Assembly: GCA_014377795.1 (NCBI GenBank)
Contig: JACMOY010000014.1
Span: 1-10,407, forward strand
Length of the DNA stretch: 10,407 nt
Reading direction: 5' to 3'
Source: Actinomycetota bacterium
GTDB lineage: Bacteria > Actinomycetota > Actinomycetes > Actinomycetales > Angustibacteraceae
The notes beneath the pieces are model-generated. The model was not told where the DNA came from and ran no database searches. It saw nothing but the letters and a program-made list of their open reading frames with translations. Both the position numbers and the translations under genes were made by a program. Below are positions 1 through 6,589 of the stretch, piece after piece. Positions within the stretch are counted from its first letter, which is position 1, and each line of letters starts with the position of its first letter.

Positions 1-771
1 GACTGGGAGGACGGGGTCGTCTACCTCGCGAACGCCGACGTCATCTCGCGTCCGCTGCGTCTTGGCGTCGACGAGGCCCTGGCCCTGATCGTGGGACTGC
101 GGGCGCTGGCCGACGTCCCCGGGCTCGGTGACCGCGACGCCGTCACCCCGGCGCTGGGCAAGCTCGAGGCCGCCGCCCGCGGGGCCGCCAACGGGGGCGA
201 GTCGATGCGCGTCGACCGGCCGCGGGACGCCGGCGCCGCGTTGGTCTCGGCCTGCGAGGACGCGCTGCGGCGCGGGCGCCGCCTGCACCTGGGGTACCTG
301 GTGCCGCACCGCGACGAGACCACCGAGCGCGACGTCGACCCCATGCGGCTGCTGCACCTGGACGGCCACTGGTACCTCGAGGGCTGGTGCCACCGGGCCG
401 AGGCGGTGCGGATGTTCCGGCTCGACCGCGTCGTCGACGTCCGGGTTCTGGACGTCGACGGCACCCCGCCCGTGACAGCGCGCTCGCGCGACCTGGACGC
501 CGGCATGTTCGCGGCCGGGCCAGGCGACGCGGTGGTCACCCTGCGCCTGTCGCCCCGCGCCCGGTGGGTGGTCGACTACTACCCGGTCGAGGCCGTCGAG
601 ACGTTGGGCGACGGGGCCCTGCTGGTGCGGATGCGCACCGGTGACACCGCCTGGCTGCGCCAGCTGGTGCTGCGCCTGGGCGGGGCGGCGACGGTGCTCG
701 ACCCGCCCGAGCTGGCGCAGGACGTCGTCGCGTCCGCGCGGGCAGCACTGACGGCGTACGGCCTGGGTTAA
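1..771 (+). CDS. pafC: PafC, WYL-domain DNA-damage regulator (5' end outside window)
   Basis: The frame is open from base 1 to the TAA at 769-771 and gives 256 residues. The family is usually a little over 300 residues, so the N-terminal winged-helix DNA-binding domain is probably what is missing. The visible part carries a WYL domain: the WYL triplet lies at visible residues 124-126, followed by an FRLDR motif at 139-143, and a WCX-like C-terminal extension follows. In mycobacteria PafC works with PafB as a heterodimeric activator of the LexA-independent DNA-damage response; that role is family knowledge. The position upstream of tatA-tatC-helY is the usual actinobacterial one and separates it from unrelated WYL regulators. 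The pafB partner would lie just before the window. A generic WYL regulator is the only serious alternative. Confidence 0.9.
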   Translation, partial: DWEDGVVYLANADVISRPLRLGVDEALALIVGLRALADVPGLGDRDAVTPALGKLEAAARGAANGGESMRVDRPRDAGAALVSACEDALRRGRRLHLGYLVPHRDETTERDVDPMRLLHLDGHWYLEGWCHRAEAVRMFRLDRVVDVRVLDVDGTPPVTARSRDLDAGMFAAGPGDAVVTLRLSPRARWVVDYYPVEAVETLGDGALLVRMRTGDTAWLRQLVLRLGGAATVLDPPELAQDVVASARAALTAYGLG

Positions 772-842
772 GGTCCGGGCCCGCCGTGCCGACTCCTTCT
801 GCAGTGAGCAGCGACGGGCCGTCGAAGGACCCGCCGGGCACC

Positions 843-850
843 GGAGGAGG
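843..850 (+). promoter_or_regulatory. Strong Shine-Dalgarno for the zinc-ribbon gene
   Basis: GGAGGAGG lies 9 bases before the ATG at 860. It is the best ribosome binding site in the window and fixes the start of the 115-residue protein. This contrasts with several other genes here that have no such site. Confidence 0.85.
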
Positions 851-859
851 CCACTGACC

Positions 860-1207
860 ATGACCACGATCAAGGCGTCGTGCCCCTGCTGCGGGGACGT
901 CGAGCTGACCCCGGCCCAGGTGCGCCTCGTGGTGTGCACGGTGGCCGACTGGTCGTACTACGCGTTCACCTGCGGTACCTGCACCGACGAGGTGCGCAAG
1001 CCCGCCGGCGCCGACGTCGTCTCGCTGCTGCAGACCGGTGGCGTCGCCGTCGAGCGGTGGAACGTGCCCGCCGAGGCGCTGGAGGAGCACGACGGCCGGC
1101 CGGTGACCTACGACGACGTCCTGGACTTCGCGCTGTGGCTGGCCGGCGCCGACGACCTGATGGCGGCGCTGACGACCCTGCGCCCCGGCGCCCGGGTCGC
1201 GCACTGA
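860..1207 (+). CDS. Small four-cysteine zinc-ribbon-like protein of unknown function
   Basis: This is a 115-residue soluble protein. Two CxxC pairs (C8/C11 and C38/C41), about 27 residues apart, are the spacing expected of a zinc ribbon, so zinc binding is likely but inferred. C10 and C26 are extra cysteines. The C-terminal half is acidic and probably helical. No catalytic motif is visible. The start is fixed by the GGAGGAGG site 9 bases upstream. It sits 88 bp after pafC on the same strand and 29 bp before a small membrane-protein gene. I recall similar small proteins at this locus in other actinomycetes, but I know of no assigned function. It could be a transcription-associated accessory or a structural zinc protein; nothing here decides that. 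Confidence 0.82.
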   Translation: MTTIKASCPCCGDVELTPAQVRLVVCTVADWSYYAFTCGTCTDEVRKPAGADVVSLLQTGGVAVERWNVPAEALEEHDGRPVTYDDVLDFALWLAGADDLMAALTTLRPGARVAH

Positions 1208-1224
1208 CCCTGCTGGTTCGCCCC

Positions 1225-1230
1225 TAGGGT
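1225..1230 (+). promoter_or_regulatory. Likely -10 element of a leaderless transcript
   Basis: TAGGGT fits the actinobacterial -10 consensus TAnnnT and is followed by 6 bases and then the ATG at 1237. With this spacing, transcription would begin at or next to the start codon. There is no convincing -35 hexamer. The G-rich bases after the element could also be read as a weak ribosome binding site. Confidence 0.5.
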
Positions 1231-1236
1231 GGGGCC

Positions 1237-1485
1237 ATGTGGTGGTGGATCCTGGTCTGGGCGGTGCTGCTGCTAGCCGCTGCCGCGGCGCTCGGCCTGC
1301 TCGGCTGGCGGCTGTTCCGCCAGGTGCTGGCCCTGGGCCGCGAGGTCGGGGCCAGTGGCGGACACGTCAGCGCCGCCCTGTCGGACGTCGACCGCCACGT
1401 CGGTGCACCGACCACCACCTCGGTCTTCCTCGACCCCGAACCGCCACCCGCCGTTAAGCCGCGACCTGGGCGCACCCGCCGCTGA
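1237..1485 (+). CDS. Small single-pass membrane protein, function unknown
   Basis: This is an 82-residue protein. It opens with a tryptophan-rich N-terminus (MWWW) and a hydrophobic segment at about residues 2-25, rich in Leu and Ala, consistent with one membrane helix. A short polar tail (about 30-82) is rich in Pro and Arg towards its end. The arginines after the helix suggest the tail is cytoplasmic, but with no charged residue before the helix this is only an inference. The ATG at 1237 follows a TAnnnT element by 6 bases, which supports this start. The gene lies 45 bp before tatA on the same strand. Its position next to tatA suggests possible co-expression but not a Tat function: it lacks the TatA-type FG hinge and amphipathic helix. 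No family is recognised. Confidence 0.7.
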   Translation: MWWWILVWAVLLLAAAAALGLLGWRLFRQVLALGREVGASGGHVSAALSDVDRHVGAPTTTSVFLDPEPPPAVKPRPGRTRR

Positions 1486-1491
1486 CAGGCG

Positions 1492-1524
1492 TACGCTGAC
1501 GACGTTGGGTCATCACCCGGAGGG
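1492..1524 (+). promoter_or_regulatory. Possible tatA promoter and ribosome binding site
   Basis: TACGCT at 1492-1497 matches the TAnnnT type of -10 element and would place the transcript start near 1503-1505. GGAGGG at 1519-1524 lies 6 bases before the tatA ATG at 1531 and is a good ribosome binding site. No clear -35 hexamer is visible. The ribosome binding site is firm; the promoter is an inference. Confidence 0.5.
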
Positions 1525-1530
1525 AATCCC

Positions 1531-1809
1531 ATGCGAGCGCTCGAACCATGGCACCTGATCGTCCTGCTGGTCGTCGTCCTGGTCCTGTTCGGCGGCAAGC
1601 GGCTGCCCGAGGCCGCCCGCGGCCTGGGTCGCTCGATGCGCATCTTCAAGTCCGAGGTCAAGGAGATGCGGGATGAGGACAAGCCCGCCGGCCCGACCGG
1701 TCCGCTCGAGGGCCGCGTCGTCGGCGCTGACGAGTCCGTCGCACCCGGTGCGCCCGCGCGTGAGCCGGAGCCGGTCCGCTCGCCCGATGAGCGTCGTCCC
1801 GGCCTGTAG
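1531..1809 (+). CDS. tatA: Sec-independent translocase protein TatA
   Basis: TatA oligomerises with TatC to move folded twin-arginine proteins across the cytoplasmic membrane. The 92-residue product has the family layout: a short polar N-terminus, a transmembrane helix at about 6-20, the hinge motif FGGKRLPE at 20-27, an amphipathic helix running to about 46 (with the typical [13 protein letters not shown] run), and a disordered acidic/Pro-rich tail. The FG hinge and lack of a long C-terminal region point to TatA rather than TatB. GGAGGG just upstream fixes the ATG. The stop is 20 bp before tatC, so the two are very likely co-transcribed. No tatB is present nearby; in actinobacteria it is usually encoded elsewhere. 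Confidence 0.95.
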   Translation: MRALEPWHLIVLLVVVLVLFGGKRLPEAARGLGRSMRIFKSEVKEMRDEDKPAGPTGPLEGRVVGADESVAPGAPAREPEPVRSPDERRPGL

Positions 1810-1829
1810 CCGCGGCGCACGCTGATCCG

Positions 1830-2645
1830 ATGGCACTGACGGCGCCGCGTCGTAGGCAGCGCGACCCCGAGGGGCGCATGCCGCTGCGCGCTCACCTGAC
1901 CGAGCTGCGCAAACGGTTCGTCCGCTCGGCCATCGCGATCCTCGTCGGCGCGGTCGCCGGGTGGTTCGTCTACAAGCCGCTGTTCGAGGCGGCGGCCCGC
2001 CCGATCATCGACATCCAGAAGCAGCAGAACATCCAGGCCGCCATCAACTTCAACACCCCGGTCGGGGCCTTCAACCTGCAGGTGCAGACGGCGATCGTCA
2101 TCGGCGTCGTGCTGGCCTCGCCGGTCTGGCTGTACCAGCTGTGGGCGTTCATCACGCCGGGGCTGACCCGCAAGGAGCGACGCAGCTCGTTCGCGTTCGT
2201 GGGGGCAGCCGTCCCGCTGTTCCTTGCCGGCGCCGGCCTGGCCTGGTTCATGTTCCCCAAGGCGATCGCCTTCCTGTACGACTTCATCCCCGCCGGGGGA
2301 GCGGCGTTCACCGACGCCTCGACGTACTTCTCGTTCGTCACCCGCATCGTCCTCGCCTTCGGGATCGCCTTCGTGATCCCCGTCGTCCTGGTCTCGCTCA
2401 ACCTCGTCGGGCTGCTGCCGGGGCGGATCCTGCTCAGCCACTGGCGGATCATCGTGTTCGCCTGCTTCCTGTTCGCGGCCGTCGCCACGCCCACGCCCGA
2501 GGCCACGTCGATGATCGTGCTCGCCAGTGCGATGTGTCTGCTGTTCGCCGTCGCGGTCGCGATCTGCCTGCTCGCCGACAAGCGCAAGGCGCGCCGGGCC
2601 CCCGACCTCGAGTCGATCCCGGACGACCAGGCCAGCTCGCTGTAG
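1830..2645 (+). CDS. tatC: Sec-independent translocase protein TatC
   Basis: TatC is the six-helix membrane receptor for twin-arginine signal peptides. The 271-residue product has the cytoplasmic N-terminal motif HLTELRKR (22-29; E25 matches the signal-binding Glu15 of E. coli) and the loop YQLWAFITPGLTRKER (102-117; F107 and E116 match F94 and E103). Hydrophobic segments lie near 31-48, 85-107, 120-142, 166-195, 206-220 and 226-248. The ATG at 1830 is preferred to the in-frame ATG at 1878 because the basic stretch ending in DPEGRMPL is usual in actinobacterial TatC. No strong ribosome binding site precedes it, so coupling to tatA, 20 bp upstream, is likely. One oddity: residue 182, in the AFGIAFVIP segment, is Val where E. 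coli has Glu170. Confidence 0.96.
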   Translation: MALTAPRRRQRDPEGRMPLRAHLTELRKRFVRSAIAILVGAVAGWFVYKPLFEAAARPIIDIQKQQNIQAAINFNTPVGAFNLQVQTAIVIGVVLASPVWLYQLWAFITPGLTRKERRSSFAFVGAAVPLFLAGAGLAWFMFPKAIAFLYDFIPAGGAAFTDASTYFSFVTRIVLAFGIAFVIPVVLVSLNLVGLLPGRILLSHWRIIVFACFLFAAVATPTPEATSMIVLASAMCLLFAVAVAICLLADKRKARRAPDLESIPDDQASSL

Positions 2646-2656
2646 GTGGCGACCGC

Positions 2657-2662
2657 TACCTT
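2657..2662 (+). promoter_or_regulatory. Likely -10 element of a leaderless dgk transcript
   Basis: TACCTT matches TAnnnT and lies exactly 6 bases before the GTG at 2669, in the 23-bp gap after the tatC stop. There is no ribosome binding site in the gap. The spacing equals that before 1237 and 3615, which supports both the promoter and the GTG start. No -35 hexamer is evident. Confidence 0.5.
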
Positions 2663-2668
2663 CGGCCC

Positions 2669-3568
2669 GTGAGCAGTGCGCGGACCATCGGCCTGGTCGT
2701 CAACCCGACCGCGGGTCAGGGCCGCGGACGCGCCCTCGGAGCTCGCGCCGCCGAGCTGCTCGGGGCCTCGGGCCACGACGTCGTCGACCTGTCTTCCCCG
2801 TCGGCTGACGCCGCCCTGCAGCGGTGCACGGCCGCGGTGGCCGACGGCCTCGACACCCTCGTGGTCGTGGGCGGTGACGGCATGGTGCACCTCGGTGTCA
2901 ATGCGGTGGCGGGCAGCGCTACCGCCCTGGCCGTGGTCGCCGCCGGCACCGGCAACGACAACGCCCGCTCGCTGGGCCTGCCCCTGCTGGACGCCGCCGC
3001 GGGCGCGGCCGTCGTCCTTGGTGGTCACCGGCGGCGCATCGACGCGGCCCGGCAGGTGCGCCCGGGCCGGCCCGACCAGTGGTTCGTGGGTGTGCTGTGC
3101 GGCGGGTTCGACGCCGTCGTCAACGAGCGGGCGAACTCCTGGGCCTGGCCGCGCGGTCGGATGCGCTACAACCTCGCGATCGCCCGTGAGCTGCCCCTGT
3201 TCCGCCCGCTGCCGTACGAGATCGAGCTGGACGGCGAGGTGTGGGCCACCGAGGCCATGCTCGTCGCGGTGGGCAACGGGCCGGCGTACGGCGGGGGGAT
3301 GCTGATCACGCCGGACGCCTCGTACGACGACGGGCTGCTCGACGTGCTCGTCGTCGGGCCGATGTCGGTGCCGCGGCTGCTCACCGTGTTCCCCAAGGTG
3401 TTCAGCGGGCGGCACGTCACGCACCCCTCCGTCACGATTCGTCGGGCCCGGCACGTGCGCCTGTCGACCCCCGGCATCGTGGCGTACGCGGACGGCGAGC
3501 GGTTCGGCCCGATGCCGGTCGACGTCGAGCTGGTCCCGGGTGCGCTGGAGGTGCTGGTCCCCGCCTGA
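2669..3568 (+). CDS. Diacylglycerol kinase family lipid kinase (DgkB/YegS type)
   Basis: The 299-residue product belongs to the DAGK catalytic family, which phosphorylates diacylglycerol or related lipids with ATP. In Gram-positive bacteria this recycles diacylglycerol into phospholipid synthesis at the inner face of the membrane. Visible motifs are NPTAG (12-16), the nucleotide-binding GGDGMVH (68-74), GTGND (93-97), a DDGLLD motif in the C-terminal half, and a final ADGE segment. Length is normal. Variants are Met for the usual Thr after GGDG and Asn for a hydrophobic residue after GTGND. The start is taken at GTG 2669, since the frame upstream is only an overlap with tatC and the family N-terminus begins right before the NPTAG strand. 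A role as a sphingosine- or other lipid kinase cannot be excluded. Confidence 0.9.
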   Translation: MSSARTIGLVVNPTAGQGRGRALGARAAELLGASGHDVVDLSSPSADAALQRCTAAVADGLDTLVVVGGDGMVHLGVNAVAGSATALAVVAAGTGNDNARSLGLPLLDAAAGAAVVLGGHRRRIDAARQVRPGRPDQWFVGVLCGGFDAVVNERANSWAWPRGRMRYNLAIARELPLFRPLPYEIELDGEVWATEAMLVAVGNGPAYGGGMLITPDASYDDGLLDVLVVGPMSVPRLLTVFPKVFSGRHVTHPSVTIRRARHVRLSTPGIVAYADGERFGPMPVDVELVPGALEVLVPA

Positions 3569-3602
3569 GCGAGCCGCCCGCGCCGGTGGGCACCGGCTGA
3601 CG

Positions 3603-3608
3603 TAGCCT
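3603..3608 (+). promoter_or_regulatory. Likely -10 element of a leaderless helY transcript
   Basis: TAGCCT matches TAnnnT and is followed by 6 bases and the ATG at 3615. It lies within a small inverted repeat (GGCT at 3595-3598, AGCC at 3604-3607). No ribosome binding site is visible in the 46-bp gap after the lipid kinase gene, so helY probably has its own leaderless start. Confidence 0.5.
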
Positions 3609-3614
3609 GCGGTC

Positions 3615-6371
3615 ATGTCCTCGCCCGCCGAGCGATTCGCTGCGGCTCGTCGTCGAAGCCAGGACGAGCCATCCGAGCTGACCCGCTTCCGCGACACCCT
3701 CGGCTTCGAGCTCGACGACTTCCAGACCCGCGCCTGCACCGCCCTCGAGCTCGGCCGCGGCGTGCTGGTCGCCGCGCCCACCGGCGCCGGCAAGACGGTC
3801 GTCGGCGAGTTCGCGGTGCATCTGGCCCTGGCAGGTGGCCGCAAGGCGTTCTACACGACGCCGATCAAAGCCCTGTCGAACCAGAAGTACGGCGAGCTGG
3901 TGGCCCGGCACGGCGCCGACAACGTCGGCCTGCTGACCGGCGACACGACCGTCAACGGCGAGGCGCCGGTGGTCGTGATGACCACCGAGGTGCTGCGCAA
4001 CATGCTGTACGGCGACTCGCCGACCTTGCGCGGCCTGGGTTTCGTCGTGATGGACGAGGTGCACTACCTGGCCGCCCGCTTGCGCGGGGCGGTGTGGGAG
4101 GAGGTCATCATCCACCTGGCTGCCGACGTCCGCGTCGTGTCCTTGTCGGCCACCGTCAGCAACGCCGAGGAGTTCGGCGCGTGGCTGGACACCGTGCGCG
4201 GCGACACCGAGGTGGTGGTCGAGGAGCACCGACCGGTGCCGCTGTACCAGCACGTCGTGGTGGGCTCGCGGCTGCTCGACCTGTTCGTCGACTCCGGCGC
4301 CGCCCAGGCGGCCGTGAACCCCGAGCTGCTCGACCTGGCGCGCGACGAGCAGCGCCGGGAGCGGGTCGAGCGCGGTGGGCGGCCCGGACGCCCCCGCGGC
4401 CGCGGTGGCCCGCCGGTGCGCCGCGGTGGCCGCGGGACTCCGGCCCGGCCCGAGGTGGTCGAGCGGCTCGACGCCGCGGGGCTGCTGCCGGCCATCACGT
4501 TCGTGTTCAGCCGCGCCGGCTGCGACGCCGCCGTCCGCCAGTGCCTGATGGCCGGCATCCGCCTCACCACGCCCGCCGAGGCCCTGGAGATCCGCGCGTT
4601 CGCCGAGGCGCGCACCGCCGACGTCCCGCCCGAGGACCTGGACGTGCTCGGCTACTGGGAGTGGATCGACGGGCTCTCGCGCGGGCTGGCGGCCCACCAC
4701 GCCGGGATGCTCGCCAGCTTCAAGGAGGTGGTCGAGCAGCTGTTCGCCCGCGGGCTGGTGCGCTGCGTCTTCGCCACCGAGACCCTCGCGCTCGGCATCA
4801 ACATGCCGGCCCGCAGCGTGGTGCTCGAGAAGCTGAGCAAGTGGAACGGCGAGACGCACGCCGACGTCACGCCGGGGGAGTACACCCAGCTGACCGGGCG
4901 GGCCGGGCGCCGCGGCATCGACGTCGAGGGGCACGCCGTCGTGCTGTGGTCGGCCGGGCTCGACCCGCGGGCGGTCGCCGGGCTCGCCTCGACCCGTACC
5001 TATCCGCTGCGCTCGAGCTTTCGGCCGACGTACAACATGGCCGTCAACCTGGTCGCCCAGGTCGGCCGTGAACGCGCCCGCGAGGTGCTCGAGACCTCGT
5101 TCGCGCAGTTCCAGGCCGACCGGGCGGTGGTCGGCCTGGCCCGCCAGGTGCGCACCCACGAGCAGGCGCTGGATGGCTACGTCGCGTCGATGAGCTGCCA
5201 CCTGGGGGACTTCGCCGAGTACGCCGGGCTGCGCCGCGCGGTCAAGGACCGTGAGGCCCAGCTGTCGCGGCGGCGCCAGGGCGACCAGCGGGCCGAGGCG
5301 GCCCAGAGCCTGGAGAAGCTGCGGATCGGGGACGTCATCGAGGTGCCGGCCGGACGCCGGGCCGGGTACGCCGTGGTGCTCGAGCCCGACCCCGCGGTGG
5401 GGCTGGACGGTCCGCGCCCGACGGTGCTGACCGCCGACCGTCAGGTGCGCCGGCTCTCGGTGGTCGACGTCCCGCAGCCGGTCGAGGCGCTGACCCGGGT
5501 GCGGGTGCCGAAGAACTTCAACCCGCGCAACCCGCAGTCCCGCCGCGACCTGGCCTCGGTGCTGCGGCACGCGGTGCCCGAGCCCGACGCCGCGCCGTCC
5601 GGACGTCGGGCCGGCGGGCGGGCCGCGGGGGACGACGCCGAGCTGCTCGACCTGCGCCGACGGCTGCGCGCCCACCCCTGCCACGGCTGCGCCGAGCGCG
5701 AGGACCACGCCCGCTGGAGCGAGCGCTGGTGGCGGCTGCGGCGCGAGACCGACGGCCTCGCCGCGCGGATCGAGGGCCGCACCAACACCGTGGCCCGCAC
5801 CTTCGACCGGGTCTGCGACCTGCTCACCGACCTGGGCTACCTGCGGGTCGTGGACGGCGCGACCCAGGTCACCCGCGACGGCCAGCGGCTGCGCCGGCTC
5901 TACACCGAGCTCGACCTGCTCACCGCCGAGTGCCTGCGGGCGGGGGTCTGGGCCGGTCTGGACGCCGCCGGCCTGGCCGCGTGCCTGTCGGCCCTGGTGC
6001 ACGAGTCGCGCCGTGACGACGGCCCGACCCCGCGCATCCCGGGCGGCCCGGTGGGTGAGGCGCTCGAGCGGACCCTGCGGCTGTGGGCCGAGGTCGAGGA
6101 CCGCGAGGGTCAGCACCGGCTCTCGACCCAGCGCCAGCCGGACGTCGGGCTGGCCTGGGCGATGCAGCGGTGGGCGCGCGGCGAGGGGCTGGACTCGGTG
6201 CTGCGCGAGACCGACCTGGCTGCCGGCGACTTCGTCCGCCGGTGCAAGCAGCTGGTCGACCTGCTCGGCCAGGTGGCCGTCTCGACCGACGACGTCGCGC
6301 TGCGCCGGTCCGCGCTGGCCGCGGTCGACCTGGTGCTGCGCGGCGTCGTCGCCCACTCCACCGTCGCCTGA
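3615..6371 (+). CDS. helY: HelY-type DEAD/DEAH-box (Ski2-like) helicase
   Basis: This is a superfamily 2 ATPase of 918 residues, close to the roughly 906 of M. tuberculosis HelY. RecA domain 1 has motif I APTGAGKT (54-61), motif II DEVH (147-150) and motif III SAT (178-180). A Gly/Arg/Pro-rich linker follows at about 250-280. RecA domain 2 has GINMPAR (394-400) and motif VI QLTGRAGRRG (425-434). The long C-terminal part includes a Cys/His stretch near an HPCHGC motif and ends in a DSHCT-like helical domain. Relatives (Ski2, Mtr4) unwind RNA for decay, so an RNA-processing role is likely, but the bacterial substrate is not established. All core motifs are intact. The ATG start is supported by the TAnnnT element 6 bases before it. 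It is the last gene of the conserved cluster. Confidence 0.94.
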   Translation: MSSPAERFAAARRRSQDEPSELTRFRDTLGFELDDFQTRACTALELGRGVLVAAPTGAGKTVVGEFAVHLALAGGRKAFYTTPIKALSNQKYGELVARHGADNVGLLTGDTTVNGEAPVVVMTTEVLRNMLYGDSPTLRGLGFVVMDEVHYLAARLRGAVWEEVIIHLAADVRVVSLSATVSNAEEFGAWLDTVRGDTEVVVEEHRPVPLYQHVVVGSRLLDLFVDSGAAQAAVNPELLDLARDEQRRERVERGGRPGRPRGRGGPPVRRGGRGTPARPEVVERLDAAGLLPAITFVFSRAGCDAAVRQCLMAGIRLTTPAEALEIRAFAEARTADVPPEDLDVLGYWEWIDGLSRGLAAHHAGMLASFKEVVEQLFARGLVRCVFATETLALGINMPARSVVLEKLSKWNGETHADVTPGEYTQLTGRAGRRGIDVEGHAVVLWSAGLDPRAVAGLASTRTYPLRSSFRPTYNMAVNLVAQVGRERAREVLETSFAQFQADRAVVGLARQVRTHEQALDGYVASMSCHLGDFAEYAGLRRAVKDREAQLSRRRQGDQRAEAAQSLEKLRIGDVIEVPAGRRAGYAVVLEPDPAVGLDGPRPTVLTADRQVRRLSVVDVPQPVEALTRVRVPKNFNPRNPQSRRDLASVLRHAVPEPDAAPSGRRAGGRAAGDDAELLDLRRRLRAHPCHGCAEREDHARWSERWWRLRRETDGLAARIEGRTNTVARTFDRVCDLLTDLGYLRVVDGATQVTRDGQRLRRLYTELDLLTAECLRAGVWAGLDAAGLAACLSALVHESRRDDGPTPRIPGGPVGEALERTLRLWAEVEDREGQHRLSTQRQPDVGLAWAMQRWARGEGLDSVLRETDLAAGDFVRRCKQLVDLLGQVAVSTDDVALRRSALAAVDLVLRGVVAHSTVA

Positions 6372-6423
6372 TTCCCCCCCATCCCGCATCCCCCAGCCCG
6401 CCTCGCAGCGGACATATCGGGCG

Positions 6424-6439
6424 CCGCACACCGGTGCGG
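6424..6439 (+). terminator. Short GC hairpin after helY, possible terminator
   Basis: CCGCAC and GTGCGG form a perfect 6-bp stem with a 4-base ACCG loop, about 50 bp after the helY stop. It is followed by a G-run rather than a T-run, so it is not a classic intrinsic terminator. Actinobacteria often use hairpins without a T-tract. A terminator role is tentative. Confidence 0.3.
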
Positions 6440-6471
6440 GGGAGGAAAGCGGGGCGGGGGGAGGCAGCGGG
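6438..6471 (+). other. Four closely spaced G-runs, possible G-quadruplex
   Basis: G-runs of 5, 4, 6 and 3 bases lie at 6438-6442, 6451-6454, 6456-6461 and 6469-6471, separated by 8, 1 and 7 bases. This nearly fits the usual G-quadruplex pattern, with one loop a base longer than the common limit. The run sits on the coding strand between helY and the protease gene. Whether it folds is not known. Confidence 0.35.
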
Positions 6472-6511
6472 TGTCCGGTGGCCGAGTAATGAGGGGCTCA
6501 CAGAGGGTTGC

Positions 6512-6539
6512 CGAAGTGAGGGCCAAACGGCACACTTCG
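6512..6539. repeat. 7-bp inverted repeat upstream of the protease gene (possible operator)
   Basis: CGAAGTG (6512-6518) and CACTTCG (6533-6539) are exact reverse complements separated by 14 bases. A smaller inverted repeat, TGAGGGGCTCA (6490-6500), lies just before. The pair ends 50 bp upstream of the protease ATG, a suitable place for a regulator site or a leader hairpin. No known operator family is recognised. Confidence 0.4.
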
Positions 6540-6589
6540 TCCCACCAGCGGTGTCCTGAGGGCGCTGCCGCCAACCGAAAAGGGTCCCG

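Larger units (their letters stand above)
6372..6589 (+). other. Intergenic region between helY and the M4 protease gene
   Basis: This 218-bp gap holds no convincing gene. It begins with C-runs (6374-6399), then a short hairpin (6424-6439), then G-runs (6438-6471), then two inverted repeats nearer the protease gene (6490-6500 and 6512-6539). A weak ribosome binding site, AAAAGGG, lies at 6578-6584, 5 bases before the protease ATG. No clear -35/-10 pair was found. The region presumably holds both the end of the helY transcript and the control region of the protease. Confidence 0.6.

Noticed and set aside
1961..2668. Longer + strand open frame before the lipid kinase start
   Set aside because: This upstream part overlaps tatC in another frame and has no lipid-kinase similarity. 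The family N-terminus begins just after GTG 2669.
1970..3844. 624-residue open frame on the - strand across tatC, the lipid kinase and helY
   Set aside because: It spans three well-supported genes on the opposite strand, has no recognisable motif and is explained by the lack of stop codons in GC-rich DNA.
4362..4454. Gly/Arg/Pro-rich low-complexity segment in HelY as a possible insertion
   Set aside because: A variable basic linker between the two RecA-like domains is, as I recall, usual in actinobacterial HelY proteins, so it is not evidence of an insertion.
3432..6431. 999-residue open frame on the - strand opposite helY
   Set aside because: It is antisense to a complete helicase with all motifs and has the Arg/Gly/His/Gln-rich composition typical of GC-rich shadow frames. 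No domain is recognisable.
6481..6589. c-di-AMP (ydaO-type) riboswitch before the secreted protease
   Set aside because: Such riboswitches precede some actinobacterial cell-wall hydrolase genes, but the conserved sequence blocks are not seen here.
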